Part shown: positions 17,724 through 25,671 of the stretch, in pieces
How positions within the stretch are numbered: the stretch's first letter is position 1
Layout: each line of letters begins with the position of its first letter
Assembly (NCBI RefSeq): GCF_900129275.1
Contig: NZ_FQUX01000015.1
Coordinates: 1-46,178 of the forward strand
Source of the DNA: Arenibacter palladensis
Lineage (GTDB): Bacteria; Bacteroidota; Bacteroidia; Flavobacteriales; Flavobacteriaceae
DNA: 46,178 nucleotides
Direction of reading: 5' to 3'
Notes under the pieces: model-generated
Database searches by the model: none
Seen by the model: the letters and a program-made list of their open reading frames with translations, nothing else
Told to the model about the DNA's origin: nothing
Translations under genes and position numbers: made by a program

Positions 17724-18683
17724 ATGTCTCAAGAATTCTTTAGAACTATATTGGGCGACAGGCCAACTTCAGGAATGGGCCTCACCTATTCCCATGAACA
17801 CATTATTATAGAAGATAGTTATGTAACAGCCGCACACCCTGAATTTTTACTAAACGATATAAATAAAATTTCAGAGGAGCTAATAAACTTTTATAAGGAA
17901 GGAGGCAGAACGGTGGTAGATACCATGCCGGCCAATTGTGGCCGCAATGTATTTAAATCAGCGGAGGTAAGCCGCCGTAGTGGTGTCAATATAATTGTCC
18001 CAACTGGAATACATCTGGAAATGTACTATCCAGAAAATCATTGGAGATATAGCTATACCGAAGATCAGTTGACTGAACTTTTTATCGCTGATATTGAAAA
18101 TGGCATTGATCAATTCGATTATTCCGGACCTTATGTACAGCGGACAATCCATAAAGCAGGACTAATAAAATTGGCTACAGGAAACGAACGCATAGATAAA
18201 CATCAGGAAAAAATCTTCAGGGCTGTGGTGAATGCACATCTGGAAACCGGTGCACCAATCTTAACCCATACCAATTTTGGAAAACAGGCCTTGGAACAAG
18301 CCCAACTGTTCAAAAATTTGGGAGCAAACTTGGAACATGTGGTGCTTTCCCATGTGGACCGGGCCAAAGAAATAAACTACAACAAAGCAGTATTGGATAT
18401 GGGAGTCAGGGTGGAATACGACAGCACCTTCCGCTGGAAAAAAGCAGAACCTAATTATACTCTAATCCTTTTGGAAAATCTTCTCCCCCATTATCCAGAT
18501 CAAATTACCCTGGGAATGGATATGGCAAAAAATGCCTATTGGAAAAGTTATGGAGGCGGCCCAGGCTTAAATTTCCTTTTAGAAACCATTCCCCAATTCT
18601 TAGCATCCAAGGGGCTTGAAGAGCATTATAAAAATATCTTTTTTGACAATCCTAAAAAATTGTATGCCTTTTCCAAATCATAA
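17724..18683 (+). CDS. Phosphotriesterase-family metal hydrolase, possibly a lactonase
   Basis: Binuclear-metal amidohydrolase-superfamily enzyme of the phosphotriesterase (PTE/php) family; natural members are often lactonases or sugar-lactone/phosphate hydrolases. The 319-residue protein has all metal ligands: H24 and H26 (SHEH), the bridging, normally carbamylated lysine K149 (AGLIKLAT), H182 (LTHTN), H210 (LSHVD) and D266 (LGMDMAK). Length fits the family. It is the last gene of the operon, starting 3 bases after the FAD oxidoreductase, and converges on the GntR gene 20 bases beyond its stop, with no obvious terminator between. Lactonase activity after a dehydrogenase step is a reasonable but unproven role. 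Confidence 0.88.
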   Translation: MSQEFFRTILGDRPTSGMGLTYSHEHIIIEDSYVTAAHPEFLLNDINKISEELINFYKEGGRTVVDTMPANCGRNVFKSAEVSRRSGVNIIVPTGIHLEMYYPENHWRYSYTEDQLTELFIADIENGIDQFDYSGPYVQRTIHKAGLIKLATGNERIDKHQEKIFRAVVNAHLETGAPILTHTNFGKQALEQAQLFKNLGANLEHVVLSHVDRAKEINYNKAVLDMGVRVEYDSTFRWKKAEPNYTLILLENLLPHYPDQITLGMDMAKNAYWKSYGGGPGLNFLLETIPQFLASKGLEEHYKNIFFDNPKKLYAFSKS

Positions 18684-18703
18684 GACAAAAACCTATGGCC
18701 AAC

Positions 18704-19414
18704 CTACAAAAAGTAACTATTTCGAATAGGATATTCGGTAGTATTACAATACAAATCGCCATACAAATTAAGATTGGGCCTACTAGTTCTGAACCTTATT
18801 GATATATGTAAAATAGGGGCTCCTACTGCAATCCCCAATTTTTTAGCGATATCCACACTGGCTTTTACCGACCTTAACTCCTGCTCCGCACCCATAATCT
18901 CAATTAAGTATTCCTGACTGAGGGTCTTAAAGAAAGATCCCTCCACAAATTCGTTAGACTTTATTGGCTCCAACGCGTTCAAAGCATACCAATTGTTTTC
19001 CAAAACCACGGGTTTGTCATCTATATAACGAACTCTTTGAAAATATACACATTGTGAACTTTTTTCATCTTCCGACAACGGAAAAACTATTAAAGGGTCC
19101 CACGCCACAATTTTGGGCTCTTCGGTTACCTTAGTTTTTACCTTGTAATCTGTAGAACCGGAAAATCCTTTTACCGACAAAAGGCCCAAGTACTTTCCCC
19201 TTTCAAGTACTTTACTGCCCTTACCATGTTCCTTCTCAATAAATCCTTCCTTCAACAGTTCGTCCAAAGCCTTTCTAACGGTTGTTCTAGTGGTACCGAA
19301 TTGCACACAAAATTCATTTTCCGAAGGCAAGTAACTACCAGGGGGATATTTTTGAGTTTGTATCCTCTTTTTAATGTACTCTTGAATCTGATGGTATTTC
19401 TTTATCTTACCCAC
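18704..19414 (-). CDS. GntR-family transcriptional regulator with UTRA domain (HutC type)
   Basis: Ligand-responsive repressor of 236 residues. The N-terminal winged helix spans about 5-75: YPPGSYLPSENEFCVQFG followed by TTRTTVRKALDELL, the recognition helix, and the wing with EKEHGKGSKV. The rest is a UTRA ligand-binding domain, which in relatives senses sugar phosphates or other small metabolites. The start codon is GTG at 19414; an in-frame stop lies two codons before it and there is no ATG nearby. It is convergent with the five-gene operon and divergent from the cytochrome-dehydrogenase gene. The palindromes at 13146, 19510 and 19833 make it the probable controller of both units and of itself. 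Confidence 0.9.
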   Translation of the reverse strand: MGKIKKYHQIQEYIKKRIQTQKYPPGSYLPSENEFCVQFGTTRTTVRKALDELLKEGFIEKEHGKGSKVLERGKYLGLLSVKGFSGSTDYKVKTKVTEEPKIVAWDPLIVFPLSEDEKSSQCVYFQRVRYIDDKPVVLENNWYALNALEPIKSNEFVEGSFFKTLSQEYLIEIMGAEQELRSVKASVDIAKKLGIAVGAPILHISIRFRTSRPNLNLYGDLYCNTTEYPIRNSYFL

Positions 19415-19509
19415 TTTCTATCTTCAGCTATCAATGCCTAATTTTATTGTCTTTCAGTCGCCGTGCAATAGTAATATTTGTGAAAACCACTTTACACATA
19501 CTACCCACA

Positions 19510-19521
19510 TTGTACAGACAA
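19510..19521. promoter_or_regulatory. Candidate GntR operator upstream of gntR
   Basis: TTGTACAGACAA matches 10 of 12 bases of the core of the perfect palindrome (TTGTACGTACAA). It lies 95 bases upstream of the gntR start, suggesting autoregulation. Confidence 0.5.
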
Positions 19522-19546
19522 GTTAAATATTGGAAGAATTTCACAC

Positions 19547-19558
19547 TTGTACTCACCA
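19547..19558. promoter_or_regulatory. Weaker GntR-like half-site
   Basis: TTGTACTCACCA matches 9 of 12 core bases, with the complete left half-site ACTTGTAC. It is 37 bases from the preceding site. It could be an auxiliary site or chance. Confidence 0.3.
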
Positions 19559-19832
19559 CAAAAATAAACTATCCCTTCCATGTTTCCTAACCCATTCATC
19601 CAAACGACATAATCCTATAAGATTCATACATATTGTTGAACTTCAAAAATTGATATATTAATTTGATTTTCAATATTCTACAATGAAAACAAGCAATGAG
19701 GCCCCCAGAACCCACCTTAACGACCACTCATCCCCTGCCATAGCTATGACAATCCATCCAAACCTTCATAAAGCCTAGAATGGACCACTTAATTATTCAA
19801 GGAAAACTTCCAATTATTTGAAATTAAATTTT

Positions 19833-19850
19833 AACTTGTATGCACATGTT
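19833..19850. promoter_or_regulatory. Candidate GntR operator before the dehydrogenase gene
   Basis: AACTTGTATGCACATGTT is an imperfect 18-bp dyad (6 of 9 pairs), with the same outer arms and spacing as the perfect site. It ends 15 bases before the dehydrogenase ATG, where a bound repressor would block transcription or translation initiation. Confidence 0.45.
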
Positions 19851-19865
19851 AAAATTATCATTTTT

Positions 19866-22784
19866 ATGGCATCTGATAGGAGAATTAAAAACCGTTTAGC
19901 ATCCCTGATAATTTCCACTACCATAGTCTGCTCCTATACAAGTTGCAAGGATACTAGAAATGCCGACTACACTACCCCTGAACTTAATTTCGAGACCAGT
20001 ATTGAGAATGATTTCAGTGTGCCGAAGGGCTGGCAAATAACTTTATGGGCAGAATCCCCCTCCTTATACAACCCTACCAATATGGATGTTGATGAAAAGG
20101 GAAGGATATGGGTCACGGAAGCTGTTAATTATAGGGATTTCAATAACGACCCAAAACACCATCTGAATTTCGAAAAGGGGGATCGGGTAATGATTTTGGA
20201 AGACACCGATGGGGACGGGATTAGCGACACCTCCAAAGTGTTTGTTCAGGATAAAGATCTTGTAGCCCCCTTGGGCATAGCGGTCATCGGGAACAAGGTG
20301 TTCGTTTCCTGCGCCCCTACATTGTTTGTTTATACCGATGAAAATGGTGATGATGTGCCCGACAAAAAAGAAGCTTTTCTTACCGGGTTTGGGGGTTTTG
20401 ACCACGACCACAGCTTACATTCACTCGTAGTAGGTCCGGATGGAAAATGGTATTTCAATACTGGAAATGCCGGACCCCACAATGTTACAGATAAAGCTGG
20501 ATGGCAACTCCGATCCGGCAGTGTTTACACCGGCGGAACGCCATACAATGATAAAAACGAGCCCGCACAGCTCAGTGATGACGGGCGAATTTGGGTGGGA
20601 GGCCTTGCCTTGAGAGTGAACAATGACGGAACCGGCCTTGAAGTTGTAGGTCATAATTTCAGGAATTCTTACGAAGTTGCCTTGGATTCTTATGGCAATA
20701 TGTGGCAAAACGACAATGATGACCAGGTAGTAACCTGTAGGGTAAGTTGGCTTATGGAAGGCGGCAATGCAGGATATTTCAATGCCAACGGTAAACGAAC
20801 ATGGCAAGCAGATCGTAAACCCGACCAGGACATTTTTTCTGCCCATTGGCACCAAGAAGATCCCGGGGTTATGCCTGCCGGGGACAATACAGGGGCCGGA
20901 TCACCTACTGGAGTAGTCGTTTACGAAGGGGATGCCTTTGGCCCGGAATATCGTGGAATGCTATTAAGTGCCGATGCCGGACGCAACGTTATATTTGCCT
21001 ACCAGCCCTCTCCTAATGGGGCTGGATTTGATTTGAAAAGGCACGATTTAATTACCTCTACCCAAGAATCTACCGAGGCCTATGTATGGAACGATATCGA
21101 TGAGGACAAACGCAAATGGTTTAGGCCAAGCGATGTTACCGTTGGAACCGATGGCGCCATATACATTGCCGATTGGTACGATCCAGTAGTTGGGGGCCAC
21201 CAAATGATGGACACTATTGGCTACGGCCGAATTTATAGAATTAGCCCAAAAGGAAAAGAACTAAAAACCCCACAAATAGATCTAAGTACCATTGATGGTC
21301 AAATTACCGCCCTTCTAAATCCAGCTGTAAATGTTCGAAGTCAGGGCTTTGAAAAATTATTGGAGCAAGGTGAACGGGTGGTGGGCAAGGTTAAAAAATT
21401 ATTGGAGTCGGACAATCCCTATCATCGAGCAAGGGCCATCTGGTTATTGTCCAAACTAGGCCCCCAAGGAAAATCCATTGTAAAAAACGTTTTAAAAAAT
21501 GAATCGGATCCCCGATTAAGGATTGTGGCTTACAGAGCGCTGAAAGATGATGCGGAATCCTTTAAAAAACATGCAGCAATAGCTATCAATGACCCCTCTC
21601 CCCAAGTAAGAAGGGAAGTGGCCATTTCTTTTCGCGACAAGACATGGGAAGAAATCGGACCTTTCATCCAAGAACTATTTGAAGGTTACAACGGCAATGA
21701 CCCCTGGTACCTTGAAACTTTGGGCATGGCTATGGATGGCAAGGAAGAATTAGCTTATGCCGAGTTGCTTTCCAATCAGCCCGAAGATCCTTTATATTGG
21801 TCCAATACCTTTGCCTCCCTCGTATGGCGACTACATCCCAAATCTGCCATTAATGCACTAAAGGAAAGGGCCCTGGCCGAAAGTCTATCTCCCGATCTAA
21901 AAAAACAGGCAGTAGATGCCCTGGCCTTTATTAATGAAACTGAAGCGGTCGCGGCTATGCTGGCCATACATAAATCCAGTACGGACGAAAGGGTAAAGGA
22001 AATGTCCCAGTATTGGCTCGACTTCAGAAAAAGTAACGATTGGTATGCCCTTTGGGCCTGGGAAACGGAAAAAGGGGAAGGATTCCGTGTTCCGGATGAT
22101 ATTGCCCAACTCAACGAAATACTTTTAAACCAAGACACACCAACAAAACAAAAGATCGACGCCGGTAAAGAGATGGCCGGAAGTTTAATAGGTGGACGCC
22201 TCTTAATTAGTTTAGCCGCCAATAATCAGCTTTCCAATGAAGTTATCAATGGGGTATCCGAGGCTATTTTTAACAATCCTGAATTGGAAATAAGAACTTT
22301 GGCCAGTGAACATTTTAAAAAATCCGGGGAAAGACCATTTTCGATTACCTCCATTTTAGAATTGACAAATGATGTCTCAAAAGGGGAAAATATTTTTCTA
22401 ACAAAATGCACCAGCTGCCATAAAAACGGAACTACTGGTAATGACATTGGACCAGACCTATCGTCGATTGGGGAAAAATTCGACAAAACAGCTTTGTTGG
22501 ATGCCATTATTAATCCAAACGCCTCCATCGTATTTGGTTATGAACCAATTATGATAAAAACCAAAAGTGGTCAGGCCCTGTACGGCTTTCTTCTTTCAGA
22601 GGGCGAAACCACTGTCCTAAAGGATATGACCGGAAAACAGATGGTTATAGCCGCGGATGATATAGAAAGCAAAGAGAACATAAAAATGGGCATAATGCCA
22701 AATGCATTTGCCTTAGGCCTTACGGAACAAGATCTGGCCAATTTATCCGCCTACTTATTGACCTTAAAGAATAGTACGCTATAG
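19866..22784 (+). CDS. Lipoprotein membrane-bound dehydrogenase with HEAT repeats and cytochrome c domain
   Basis: A large exported redox protein of the membrane-bound dehydrogenase/PVC heme-binding type. I use the ATG at 19866; the frame opens at a TTG 48 bases earlier, but that would precede the signal peptide. The protein is then 972 residues, with a lipoprotein signal and lipobox YTSC. Residues ~35-480 form a beta-propeller-like dehydrogenase domain (WVTEAVNYRDF, GGFDHDHSLH, ADWYDPVVGGHQ); ~480-800 are HEAT-like helical repeats; the C-terminal ~130 residues are a cytochrome c domain with heme site CTSCH (C848-H852) and a candidate distal Met in MGIMP. It probably oxidises a sugar or alcohol in the periplasm and passes electrons to the respiratory chain. 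Confidence 0.88.
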   Translation: MASDRRIKNRLASLIISTTIVCSYTSCKDTRNADYTTPELNFETSIENDFSVPKGWQITLWAESPSLYNPTNMDVDEKGRIWVTEAVNYRDFNNDPKHHLNFEKGDRVMILEDTDGDGISDTSKVFVQDKDLVAPLGIAVIGNKVFVSCAPTLFVYTDENGDDVPDKKEAFLTGFGGFDHDHSLHSLVVGPDGKWYFNTGNAGPHNVTDKAGWQLRSGSVYTGGTPYNDKNEPAQLSDDGRIWVGGLALRVNNDGTGLEVVGHNFRNSYEVALDSYGNMWQNDNDDQVVTCRVSWLMEGGNAGYFNANGKRTWQADRKPDQDIFSAHWHQEDPGVMPAGDNTGAGSPTGVVVYEGDAFGPEYRGMLLSADAGRNVIFAYQPSPNGAGFDLKRHDLITSTQESTEAYVWNDIDEDKRKWFRPSDVTVGTDGAIYIADWYDPVVGGHQMMDTIGYGRIYRISPKGKELKTPQIDLSTIDGQITALLNPAVNVRSQGFEKLLEQGERVVGKVKKLLESDNPYHRARAIWLLSKLGPQGKSIVKNVLKNESDPRLRIVAYRALKDDAESFKKHAAIAINDPSPQVRREVAISFRDKTWEEIGPFIQELFEGYNGNDPWYLETLGMAMDGKEELAYAELLSNQPEDPLYWSNTFASLVWRLHPKSAINALKERALAESLSPDLKKQAVDALAFINETEAVAAMLAIHKSSTDERVKEMSQYWLDFRKSNDWYALWAWETEKGEGFRVPDDIAQLNEILLNQDTPTKQKIDAGKEMAGSLIGGRLLISLAANNQLSNEVINGVSEAIFNNPELEIRTLASEHFKKSGERPFSITSILELTNDVSKGENIFLTKCTSCHKNGTTGNDIGPDLSSIGEKFDKTALLDAIINPNASIVFGYEPIMIKTKSGQALYGFLLSEGETTVLKDMTGKQMVIAADDIESKENIKMGIMPNAFALGLTEQDLANLSAYLLTLKNSTL

Positions 22785-22812
22785 ACTGAAACAACATTAA
22801 ACGAACTATGTT

Positions 22813-23686
22813 ATGAGCGCTACAATAACTAGAAGGGATGTATTAAAATCCTCAGTTGGCATACTTGGCCTAAGTGTTTTGGGAGCCTATGAGGCGTTTG
22901 CCAATGACAAAAATAGGCGATTTAAGATTGATTGGGGCCTGCGATTGGTCCATCCAGAAAATGTCGGAGGTAGAAGCCATAAGGGTTGGCAAAAATATTG
23001 GACTGGACGGTGTTCAGATCAGCTTGGGAACATTGACCAATAATATGCACCTAAGGCAAGCCAGCATTCAACAACAGTACAAGGATGCCTGCTCAGAGTA
23101 CGGCATGAGTATAGGTGGTATAGCCATTGGAGAAATGAACAATATCCCTTATAAATCGGACCCTCGCGCTGAACAATGGGTATGGGACAGTATTGATGTA
23201 GCTAAAAGAATGAATGTTAATGTAGTTCTACTGGCTTTCTTTCATAATGGAGATCTTAAAAATGACAAGAAAGGCACTCAGGAAACGATTCAAAGGCTAA
23301 AGAAAGTAAGCAAAAAAGCAGAGGACCATGGTGTCATCTTAGGTATAGAATCTTGGTTAAGCGCCGAAGAGCATATGGAAATCATAAATGACGTTGGGTC
23401 ACCAAACGTACAAGTGTATTACGATGTGGCCAACTCCAACAAAATGGGGTACAATATTTATGACGAAATCAGATGGCTGGGCAAAAAACACATCTGTGAA
23501 CTTCATGCCAAAGAGAACGGGTATTTATTAGGGCAGGGAAAAATAAATTTTGAAGAAGTAAAAAAAGCGATTGATGATATCGGCTATGAAGGATGGATAC
23601 ATATAGAAGGGGCCGTTCCCGAAAATGCTGATATGTTTGATAGTTATGTTTTGAACAACAAATATATCAGGTCGGTTTTAAAATAA
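22813..23686 (+). pseudogene. Tat-exported sugar phosphate isomerase/epimerase-like TIM barrel, frameshifted
   Basis: The ATG at 22813 starts a Tat signal peptide (TRRDVLKSS, then a hydrophobic core ending AYEAFA). About 38 codons in, the frame breaks: the barrel continues in another frame as GACDWSIQK, LDGVQISLG, and then VILGIESWL, VYYDVANSNKMGYN, CELHAKENG and GWIHIEGAVP, the expected xylose-isomerase-like barrel with its metal-binding Glu, Asp and His. The cause is a duplicated ATTG at 22927-22934; removing one copy restores FKIGACDWS, the normal family junction. The gene follows the dehydrogenase by 28 bases, so it was probably the second gene of that unit. It may be inactive, phase-variable, or an assembly error. 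The ATG at 22874 is not a real start. Confidence 0.85.
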
Positions 23687-23869
23687 AGCCTTAGACTTAT
23701 CATATCTAATCATATCTAAGTCCAGTCTTTTACGTTTCGGAAAAAATTAATAGAATTAGCTTTCATTAACAATAGAAAGGATCAAAAAAAAAGGATTCTC
23801 CAGTTCTCCATTAACATGGTTGACATTAAAAACTTAAAGTGAAACTTATTGGCTTTAGAAAAACCAAAA

Positions 23870-23895
23870 AAGGCTTCCAATTTCTTGGAAGCCTT
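23870..23895 (-). terminator. Rho-independent terminator behind the broken tRNA-Val
   Basis: An 11-bp perfect stem (AAGGCTTCCAA / TTGGAAGCCTT) with loop TTTC. On the minus strand it is followed by TTTTTTGG, so it terminates minus-strand transcription. It lies 14 bases past the 3' end of the tRNA fragment and was most likely that tRNA's own terminator. Confidence 0.75.
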
Positions 23896-23908
23896 GTCTT
23901 TGTTACTG

Positions 23909-23950
23909 TGGGCCCTACTGGGTTCGAACCAGTGACCCCCTGCTTGTAAG
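23909..23950 (-). tRNA. tRNA-Val (UAC), 3' half only; probable attachment site
   Basis: On the minus strand this holds the anticodon loop CTTACAA (anticodon TAC), the 3' anticodon strand GCAGG, the variable loop GGGTC, an intact T arm ACTGG-TTCGAAC-CCAGT, the 3' acceptor strand AGGGCCC and discriminator A. The 5' half is missing: the tRNA match stops exactly at the anticodon loop and unrelated sequence follows. Breakpoints at tRNA anticodon loops are typical crossover points of tyrosine recombinases, and a recombinase pseudogene follows at 24124. It cannot act as a tRNA. Confidence 0.8.
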
Positions 23951-24031
23951 ACCCAGATTTCATCCTACAAATCAATGCAAAACACATCATATTATATTGA
24001 TTTCCATATACTTATTTTGTTTTTAATAAAA

Positions 24032-24063
24032 TTGGATATCATTTGATATCAAATGATATCCAA
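24032..24063. repeat. Perfect 32-bp palindrome
   Basis: The half TTGGATATCATTTGAT is followed exactly by its reverse complement. It contains GATATC three times at 10-bp intervals, one helical turn. It lies between the tRNA fragment and the integrase gene and is a good candidate recombinase or excisionase binding site. Confidence 0.75.
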
Positions 24064-24066
24064 AAA

Positions 24067-24086
24067 AAGTGAGCCTAAAGTGAGCC
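24067..24086 (+). repeat. Direct repeats AAGTGAGCC (two copies, 11-bp period)
   Basis: AAGTGAGCC occurs at 24067-24075 and 24078-24086, just before the integrase gene. Short tandem direct repeats near an attachment site resemble arm-type binding sites of tyrosine recombinases. Confidence 0.5.
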
Positions 24087-24123
24087 TTATTTTTTCCTAA
24101 ATTTAAGTGAAATTAAGGCTACA

Positions 24124-25379
24124 ATGGCAAAGGTTAGGTTGATATTGGACACCAGAAAATCGGCAAAAAGTTCGACCAATGGATTGTACCCAGTGGCCAT
24201 CCGACTATTTCATAAAAAGACAAGGATCATTCGCCTACCCTATCATTGTCCCAAATCAGGATGGGACGAACGGTATATGCGTATGAAAAAGTCCACTTTC
24301 AAAAATAGGCACATGGATTGTGACAAGGCCAACGAAAAAATGTATACCAACTGCATACGGCCCACAAGCTTATCACCGATATGGGTGACAGCATCAACTC
24401 CATTGATGTCGACACACTGGTCCAGTACATACATCAAGCATGGGACAAAAAAGTGGATACCAAAATACGGGACGATATTGATATCGGTATTACCCTCGGG
24501 GAGTGGGGAAAAGTGATCATCGACAGAAAACTAATGTCCAACAAACCCAGCACAGCGGCCTGGTATGCCGGGGCCATTAGGACACTTACCAAATTCAACA
24601 AGGGAAAAGATCCGAGATTGAACCAAATAACCGTTACCTTTTTGACCAATTTCCAAATTGTACAGGAGGCGAAGGGTAACTCCAAAAATGGGGTAAGCGC
24701 CTATTTGAGGGCCATAAGGGCCGTATACAACAGCGCTATCAAGGAAGACAAGTATTACACGAAAAAGAACCCGTTCCAGCATTATAAAATACCAACTTCC
24801 AGGCGGACCAAGAAAAAAGCCGTCAAAAAAGCCGACCTCATAAAGATCAGGGAGGTACACTAATCCAAGGGCAGTCCCGTATGGCATGCCAAAAACTATG
24901 CCTTGGTCATGTTCAACTGCAGGGGAATGAATTTTGTTGACCTGGTAAAACTGAAGGTAAGCGACATACACCAAGACCGCATATTCTATGGCCGTAGCAA
25001 AACCGGTGATCAGATATCCGTCCGCATAACCGAAGAACTTTCGGAAATATTGGGCTGTTACACCGTGGGCAAAGCTAAGGACGATTACCTTTTCCCTGCA
25101 AATTATTATGGTAGTACAAGACATTATGAAAAATACAAGACCCTAAGACGCAGGATGAACGGGCATCTCAAGACCATTGCCAAGGATGCCGGAATAGAAG
25201 AGCACTTTACAACCTATACCATACGCCATTCCTGGGCCACCATTGCCAAATATATGGGAATACCTACAAAAGTTATCAGCGAAGGACTTGGCCACAATTC
25301 CCTTAAAACGACCCAGATCTATTTACGAAGTTTCACCAACCACGTTTTAGATGATGCTAATGAAATGGTGGTTTCTTAG
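24124..25379 (+). pseudogene. Tyrosine recombinase (phage-type integrase), inactivated
   Basis: Reads as one integrase of about 418 residues split by two lesions. The first part (MAKVRLILDTRKSAK, then NGLYPVAIRLFHKK) is the N-terminal arm-binding domain of Bacteroidota integrases. At about 24346-24348 a single base, probably one C of a C run, is missing and the frame shifts to KLITDMGDS. The SAM-like domain follows (WYAGAIRTLTKF). A TAA at 24861-24863 then stops the same frame before the catalytic domain, which retains CRGMNF (Arg I), IRHSWAT, LGHNSLKTTQIYL with the catalytic Tyr. It would insert or excise DNA at the neighbouring tRNA-Val site. With two lesions it is almost certainly inactive. 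Confidence 0.88.
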
Positions 25380-25597
25380 GTATTAGTTTAATAAAAAAAT
25401 TGCCTCCCTTTTTCATTAACCAAGATACCTTTATATTATTCTACTACTCTACCTAAACCGTTTTCAAAATGTTTCTAAAGTGTTTCCGTATTCACCTGCA
25501 GAGAATCGTTATTTTCAATTGAACATTTATTGTTGGCTTTAATTTTTCAATACAATATCATCTAAACAATTTGCCAAACTTTATTGTTATATAAAAA

Positions 25598-25646
25598 ACT
25601 ATTAATTTTAATTGGATCTGTTTTTAGTTATACTATTAATTTTAAT
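25598..25646. repeat. 15-bp direct repeat in gap before peptidase gene
   Basis: ACTATTAATTTTAAT is found at 25598-25612 and 25632-25646 in the 292-base gap between the integrase remnant and the M24 peptidase. AT-rich and perhaps fortuitous. A 20-bp A/T palindrome also spans the peptidase stop codon (25672-25691) and could act as a weak terminator. Confidence 0.35.
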
Positions 25647-25671
25647 ATAGAATTTAACCTCATTGCCCTAC

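Larger units (their letters stand above)
19415..19865. other. Divergent regulatory region between gntR and the dehydrogenase gene
   Basis: No gene is visible in these 451 bases. Three sites related to the 13146 palindrome lie here (19510-19521, 19547-19558 and 19833-19850). No exact Bacteroidota promoter pair was found. Confidence 0.55.
23687..24123. other. Integration-site region (terminator, tRNA fragment, palindrome, repeats)
   Basis: A non-coding stretch. It contains a tandem 10-bp repeat (TCATATCTAA twice, 23700-23719), the tRNA terminator, the 3' half of tRNA-Val(UAC), the 32-bp palindrome and the GTGAGCC direct repeats, each listed separately. Confidence 0.7.

Noticed and set aside
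22874..22876. ATG at 22874 as start of the TIM-barrel protein
   Set aside because: It would read the Tat signal region in the wrong frame; the 4-base duplication explains the two frames better.
24531..25124. 197-codon minus-strand frame over the integrase
   Set aside because: Antisense shadow; the plus strand carries recognisable recombinase motifs.
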